Source of the DNA: Streptomyces griseus
Lineage (GTDB): Bacteria > Actinomycetota > Actinomycetes > Streptomycetales > Streptomycetaceae
Direction: 5' to 3'
DNA: 64,000 nucleotides
NCBI RefSeq assembly: GCF_900460065.1
Contig: NZ_UAVD01000039.1
Span: 238,174-302,173 of the forward strand
The position numbers and the translations under genes were made by a program. Below, one piece after another: positions 60,914-64,000 of the stretch; within the stretch, counting starts at the first letter, position 1; the number at the start of each line of letters is the position of its first letter. Under the pieces are notes generated by a model. That model was not told the origin of the DNA. It did no database searches and saw only the letters and a program-made list of their open reading frames with translations.

Positions 60914-62236
60914 TCAGCCGGTGCGCGGGTAGCCGATCAGATGCGTACGGTCCTGGCGGTCGGTCCAGCGGAACACCCCGACCCCGGTCGTCTCCGTCCC
61001 CGGCAGCCGGGCGTTGCGCGACAGCCGCTCGGTGCTCCAGGTGGCGAAGTCCATCGCGACCGGGAGCCCGCCGCCGGCCAGCGCCTCCGAGGCGTCGCGC
61101 GCGTTCTCGGCCCCGTAGGCGATGCCGTCGTCCGTCACCGTGGCCAGCGTCAGATGGGCCGCGCCGCCCTCGTCCTCGAAGCAGCGGCCCTGCTTCGCCT
61201 CCAGATCGAAGGCCAGGTTCCCGGCGATCAGGTAGTCGCCCGAGGGGGAGAGGACCGCCTGCGGGAAGCGCCCCGGCTCTATGGCGGGCCTGTGGCACTC
61301 CACCGAGGTGAGGACCTCGCCCGTCGCCGCGTCGTGCACCGCCCACAGCTCGTGGGTCGCCGCCCGCTTGGTCTTCTTGGCGGGCGCCCACTTCGCCAGC
61401 ACCTGGTCCGCGGTCGTCGACGTCACCACACCGCTGCCCTTGTCGGCGCCCTTGGGCGCGACGTTCCGGCTGAACCAGCCGCCGCGCACCCAGAACTCCC
61501 GTGCCCCGCCCAGCAGCAGGCCCCCGGGGGTCTGCCCGTGCACCTCGGTGAGCTGCTTGCAGGCCGAACAGCCCTTGGGGTACTTCAGCTTGTCCGCGCT
61601 CAGCTCGGACACCTCGCCGGTGACCGGGTCCACCAGGGTGCTGTTCGCCTTCGCGTCGCTGATCACGATCGACGGCCCGGTCGTGTCGACGTCGGGGGCC
61701 CCGGACCACGGCACCTCGACGCGCTGCCGGTTCCCGTTCGTCACGTCGTACAGGTCGAGCGCGAGGAAGGTGCTCGACGGCGACAGCCCGTCGCCCACCT
61801 TCCCGTAGGACCAGGTGACGAAGAACTGCCGGTCGCCCTTGGCGACCGTGGCGAGCCTCGGGTAGTGCAGCGGGTCCGGCTGCCGCCAGGCCTTGCCGCG
61901 CCAGCCCAGCTCGCCCGTGGCCGTGTCCACGGTGCGCAGCCGGTAGCGGTTGTCCTTCGACCGCTCCAGATAGGCGAGCAGCCCCGTGGCGTGGGAGACG
62001 GCCACGTCGGGGGAGGAGCCGATGATCTCCCAGCCCCGGTCCGTGGCGTACTGCGGCGGGACCGTCAGCCGGGTCACCGGCCCGGCGCTCGGCAGCACCG
62101 GTTTCGCCGTCCCGGTGGCCGCGCCGTTCTTCCGGTCGTCCTCGTCGGGGCTGCCGCCCCAGGTGGCCAGCAACAGGAGCAGGGCGAGAAAGACCACCCC
62201 GCCGACGAGCGTCAGCCGCACGATCTTCTGCCTCAT
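60914..62236 (-). CDS. Membrane-anchored beta-propeller-like protein
   Basis: 440 aa. One helix at residues 5-27 (IVRLTLVGGVVFLALLLLLATW), then an extracytoplasmic PQQ/WD-like propeller: WEIIGSSPDVAVSHATGLLAYLERS, LRTVDTATGELGWRGKAW, YPKGCSACKQLTEV with a Cys pair. It has no catalytic motif that I recognise. Start ATG at 62236 with AGGGGAG upstream. Similar Streptomyces proteins are hypotheticals. Confidence 0.78.
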   Translation of the reverse strand: MRQKIVRLTLVGGVVFLALLLLLATWGGSPDEDDRKNGAATGTAKPVLPSAGPVTRLTVPPQYATDRGWEIIGSSPDVAVSHATGLLAYLERSKDNRYRLRTVDTATGELGWRGKAWRQPDPLHYPRLATVAKGDRQFFVTWSYGKVGDGLSPSSTFLALDLYDVTNGNRQRVEVPWSGAPDVDTTGPSIVISDAKANSTLVDPVTGEVSELSADKLKYPKGCSACKQLTEVHGQTPGGLLLGGAREFWVRGGWFSRNVAPKGADKGSGVVTSTTADQVLAKWAPAKKTKRAATHELWAVHDAATGEVLTSVECHRPAIEPGRFPQAVLSPSGDYLIAGNLAFDLEAKQGRCFEDEGGAAHLTLATVTDDGIAYGAENARDASEALAGGGLPVAMDFATWSTERLSRNARLPGTETTGVGVFRWTDRQDRTHLIGYPRTG

Positions 62237-62476
62237 GGCTCCCCTGCTGGACCATCTTGACCTGGTGCCGTCCACGCGCGGGCCAGCGTAGCAACAGGCC
62301 CACGGCGGCGTGGAGTTCGCCGGATTCCTGTTCCGTACCGGTTACGTGAAGTCCTGGTGCGCACCCGGCACGGGCCCGGTACGGCCCCGTGCCCCCGCGC
62401 ACCTTCCTCCGTACCCCGCCGGGCCCCGGCGAAGCGGAATGCGTCCGCCGGGTCGCCCCCGCCCTACAATTCGGCG

Positions 62477-63475
62477 GTGAACGCCACCCTCCCCACCGCA
62501 CAGTCCCTGCGCGCCGCGCTGGCCGGACTGCTCGACGGACTGCCGCCCCGGCAGGCCGCGCAGGCCGTCGACCGGCTGATCGCCAGCTACCGGGGGGAGA
62601 CCCCGACGGACGCCCCGATCCTGCGGGACCGCTCCGACGTCGCCGCGTACGCCGCGTACCGGATGCCCGCCACCTACGAAGCCGTACGGTCCGCCCTCGG
62701 CGCCCTTGCCGAGGCCGCACCCGGCTGGACGCCCGCCGGCCACACCGACGTCGGGGGCGGCACGGGCGCGGCCTGCTGGGCGGTGGCCGGCGTCTGGGAG
62801 AGCCCGGCCACCACCGTCCTGGACTGGGCCGAACCGGCCCTCGCGCTCGGCCGTGAACTCGCCGAGGCGTCCGGGGTCCCGGGGCTCCGCGCCGCCCGCT
62901 GGGAGAAGGCCAGGATCGGAGCGGCGCTGGAGCTGGCCCCGGTGGACCTGGTCACCGTCAGCTATGTGCTCAAGGAGCTGACCGCCGGGGCCAGGGCCGA
63001 ACTGGTCGACGCCGTGGCGGCGGCCGGACAGGCGGTGGTGATCGTGGAGCCCGGCACCCCCGACGGCTACGCCCGGATCATCGAGGCCCGCGACCGGCTG
63101 ATCGCCGCCGGGCTGGACATCGCGGCCCCCTGCCCGCACAGCGGCGCCTGCCCGATCACGCCCGGGGCCGACTGGTGCCACTTCTCCGCCCGGGTCAGCC
63201 GCTCCTCGCTGCACCGGCAGGTCAAGGGCGGCTCGCTCAGCCACGAGGACGAGAAGTTCTCCTACGTCGTCGCCACCCGCTTCCCCACCGGCCCGGCGCC
63301 CGCCCGGGTCACCCGCAGGCCGCAGATCCGCAAGGGCCTGGTCCAGCTGGAGCTGTGCACCCGGGACGAAGGGCTGGCCCGCTCCACCGTCACCAAACGC
63401 CACGGCGAGCTGTACCGGGCGGCCAGGGACGTCGCCTGGGGCGACCCCTGGCCACCGGAGGGCACGGCCGGCTAG
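62477..63475 (+). CDS. Rsm22-like small ribosomal subunit maturation methyltransferase
   Basis: 332 aa. Rsm22 family: SAM-dependent Rossmann core (HTDVGGGTGAACWAVAG), VSYVLKELTAGARAELVDAV, and a Cys motif CPHSGACPITPGADWCHF that may hold an iron-sulfur cluster or zinc. Mitochondrial Rsm22 is needed for small-subunit assembly; the bacterial role is unclear. GTG at 62477 follows TACAAT by six bases, a leaderless promoter. The 240 bases before hold no gene. Confidence 0.83.
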   Translation: MNATLPTAQSLRAALAGLLDGLPPRQAAQAVDRLIASYRGETPTDAPILRDRSDVAAYAAYRMPATYEAVRSALGALAEAAPGWTPAGHTDVGGGTGAACWAVAGVWESPATTVLDWAEPALALGRELAEASGVPGLRAARWEKARIGAALELAPVDLVTVSYVLKELTAGARAELVDAVAAAGQAVVIVEPGTPDGYARIIEARDRLIAAGLDIAAPCPHSGACPITPGADWCHFSARVSRSSLHRQVKGGSLSHEDEKFSYVVATRFPTGPAPARVTRRPQIRKGLVQLELCTRDEGLARSTVTKRHGELYRAARDVAWGDPWPPEGTAG

Positions 63476-64000
63476 GCCCGCAGCTCCTGGGTGCAGCACT
63501 TCACGCTGCCGCCACCCTTGAGCAGCTCGCCCAGGTCCATCGGGACCGGGTCGAACCCCCGGTCCCGCAGCGGGTCCAGGAGCCCCGTCGCCCCCTGCGG
63601 CAGCAGGACGTGGCGCCCGTCGCTGACCGAGTTGAGGCCGAACGCCGCCGCGTCCGCCTCCCGGGCGAGCAGCGCGTCCGGGAACAGCCGGCGCAGCACC
63701 GCCCGGCTGCCGGCGGAGAAGGCGTCCGGGTAGTACATGATCTCGTCGGCCGCCGCGTCCAGCACGCACAGCGCGGTGTCCAGGTGGTAGTAGCGCGGAT
63801 CCACCAGGTCCAGCCCGATGACCGGCGCCCCGAAGAACTCCTGGGCCTCCATGTGCGAGAGCGGACTGGACCGGAAGCCGCGCCCGGCCAGCAGGTAGGA
63901 GGCGGTGACGGCGAAGTCCCCCTCGCCCTCGTTGACGTGCTCCGGCTCGTGGACCTCGGTGAAGCCGTGGTCCCGGAACCAGTCCCGGTGGGCGCCGGCC
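63472..64000 (-). CDS. Dimethylargininase/arginine deiminase superfamily protein (partial)
   Basis: C-terminal ~175 residues visible; the N-terminus is beyond the window. EHVNEGEGDF, HLDTALC and the end GGGSVKCCTQELRA match the amidinotransferase fold, with catalytic His and Cys. Such enzymes hydrolyse methylarginines to citrulline. The stop overlaps the end of the Rsm22-like gene by four bases (convergent). Substrate assignment within the superfamily is uncertain. Confidence 0.84.
   Translation of the reverse strand, partial: AGAHRDWFRDHGFTEVHEPEHVNEGEGDFAVTASYLLAGRGFRSSPLSHMEAQEFFGAPVIGLDLVDPRYYHLDTALCVLDAAADEIMYYPDAFSAGSRAVLRRLFPDALLAREADAAAFGLNSVSDGRHVLLPQGATGLLDPLRDRGFDPVPMDLGELLKGGGSVKCCTQELRA

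Overview
The window reads as part of an actinobacterial chromosome, almost certainly Streptomyces. Base composition is very GC-rich, third codon positions are nearly all G or C, GTG/TTG starts are common, and several genes are typical of the genus: a 3Fe-4S ferredoxin, a mycothiol-dependent isomerase-like protein, an F420/LLM oxidoreductase, a Tat-exported PhoD and an actinobacterial type A RNase P RNA. I saw no tRNA, rRNA, insertion sequence, prophage or CRISPR array.

Layout. (1) 1-2848: a metallo-beta-lactamase-fold hydrolase (cut by the window edge) diverges from an aldehyde dehydrogenase-ferredoxin pair. (2) 2884-10723: a compact divergent cluster. The minus arm encodes a PhyH-type dioxygenase, a DUF6271-like protein, a stand-alone condensation-domain protein and an MFS exporter, all translationally coupled. 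The plus arm encodes an aminoacyl-tRNA-synthetase-like amino acid:carrier-protein ligase, a stand-alone carrier protein and a phosphopantetheinyl transferase. It looks like a small peptide-type pathway without an NRPS adenylation domain, and is the main candidate for an undescribed system. (3) 10689-11512: a KstR-type TetR regulator with its own operators. (4) 11567-14815: a glycosyltransferase, a methyltransferase and a terpenoid-toroid protein in one operon, the last apparently frameshifted. (5) 14775-20651: assorted genes, including an LLM oxidoreductase, a four-helix membrane protein and a lipoprotein amidase. (6) 20702-26111: a peptide or amide utilisation module (M20 peptidase, NCS1 permease, DUF1177 protein, divergent IclR regulator, peptidase E). 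(7) 26036-38089: two acyl/steroid side-chain degradation operons (fused acyl-CoA dehydrogenase + lipid-transfer thiolase; MaoC hydratase + Zn alcohol dehydrogenase + SDR) with three transporters around them. (8) 38121-48935: core-type genes, including an iron-siderophore binding lipoprotein with an iron box, a Nif3-zinc ribbon-RNase H/phosphatase operon, KDPG aldolase, YaaA, a MerR regulator and rnpB. (9) 49091-64000: accessory metabolism, efflux, secreted proteins, PhoD, an Rsm22-like protein and an arginine-deiminase-superfamily enzyme running off the end.

The strongest regulatory story is a KstR-type regulon. Exact matches to TNNAACNNGTTNNA lie before kstR, the fused acyl-CoA dehydrogenase and the MaoC operon, and one-mismatch copies lie beside kstR and between the hydrolase and aldehyde dehydrogenase genes. 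A second palindrome, CTGAC-N5-GTCAG, accompanies three of these sites and also stands alone before the LLM oxidoreductase. Together they tie scattered operons into one steroid or branched-lipid catabolic programme.
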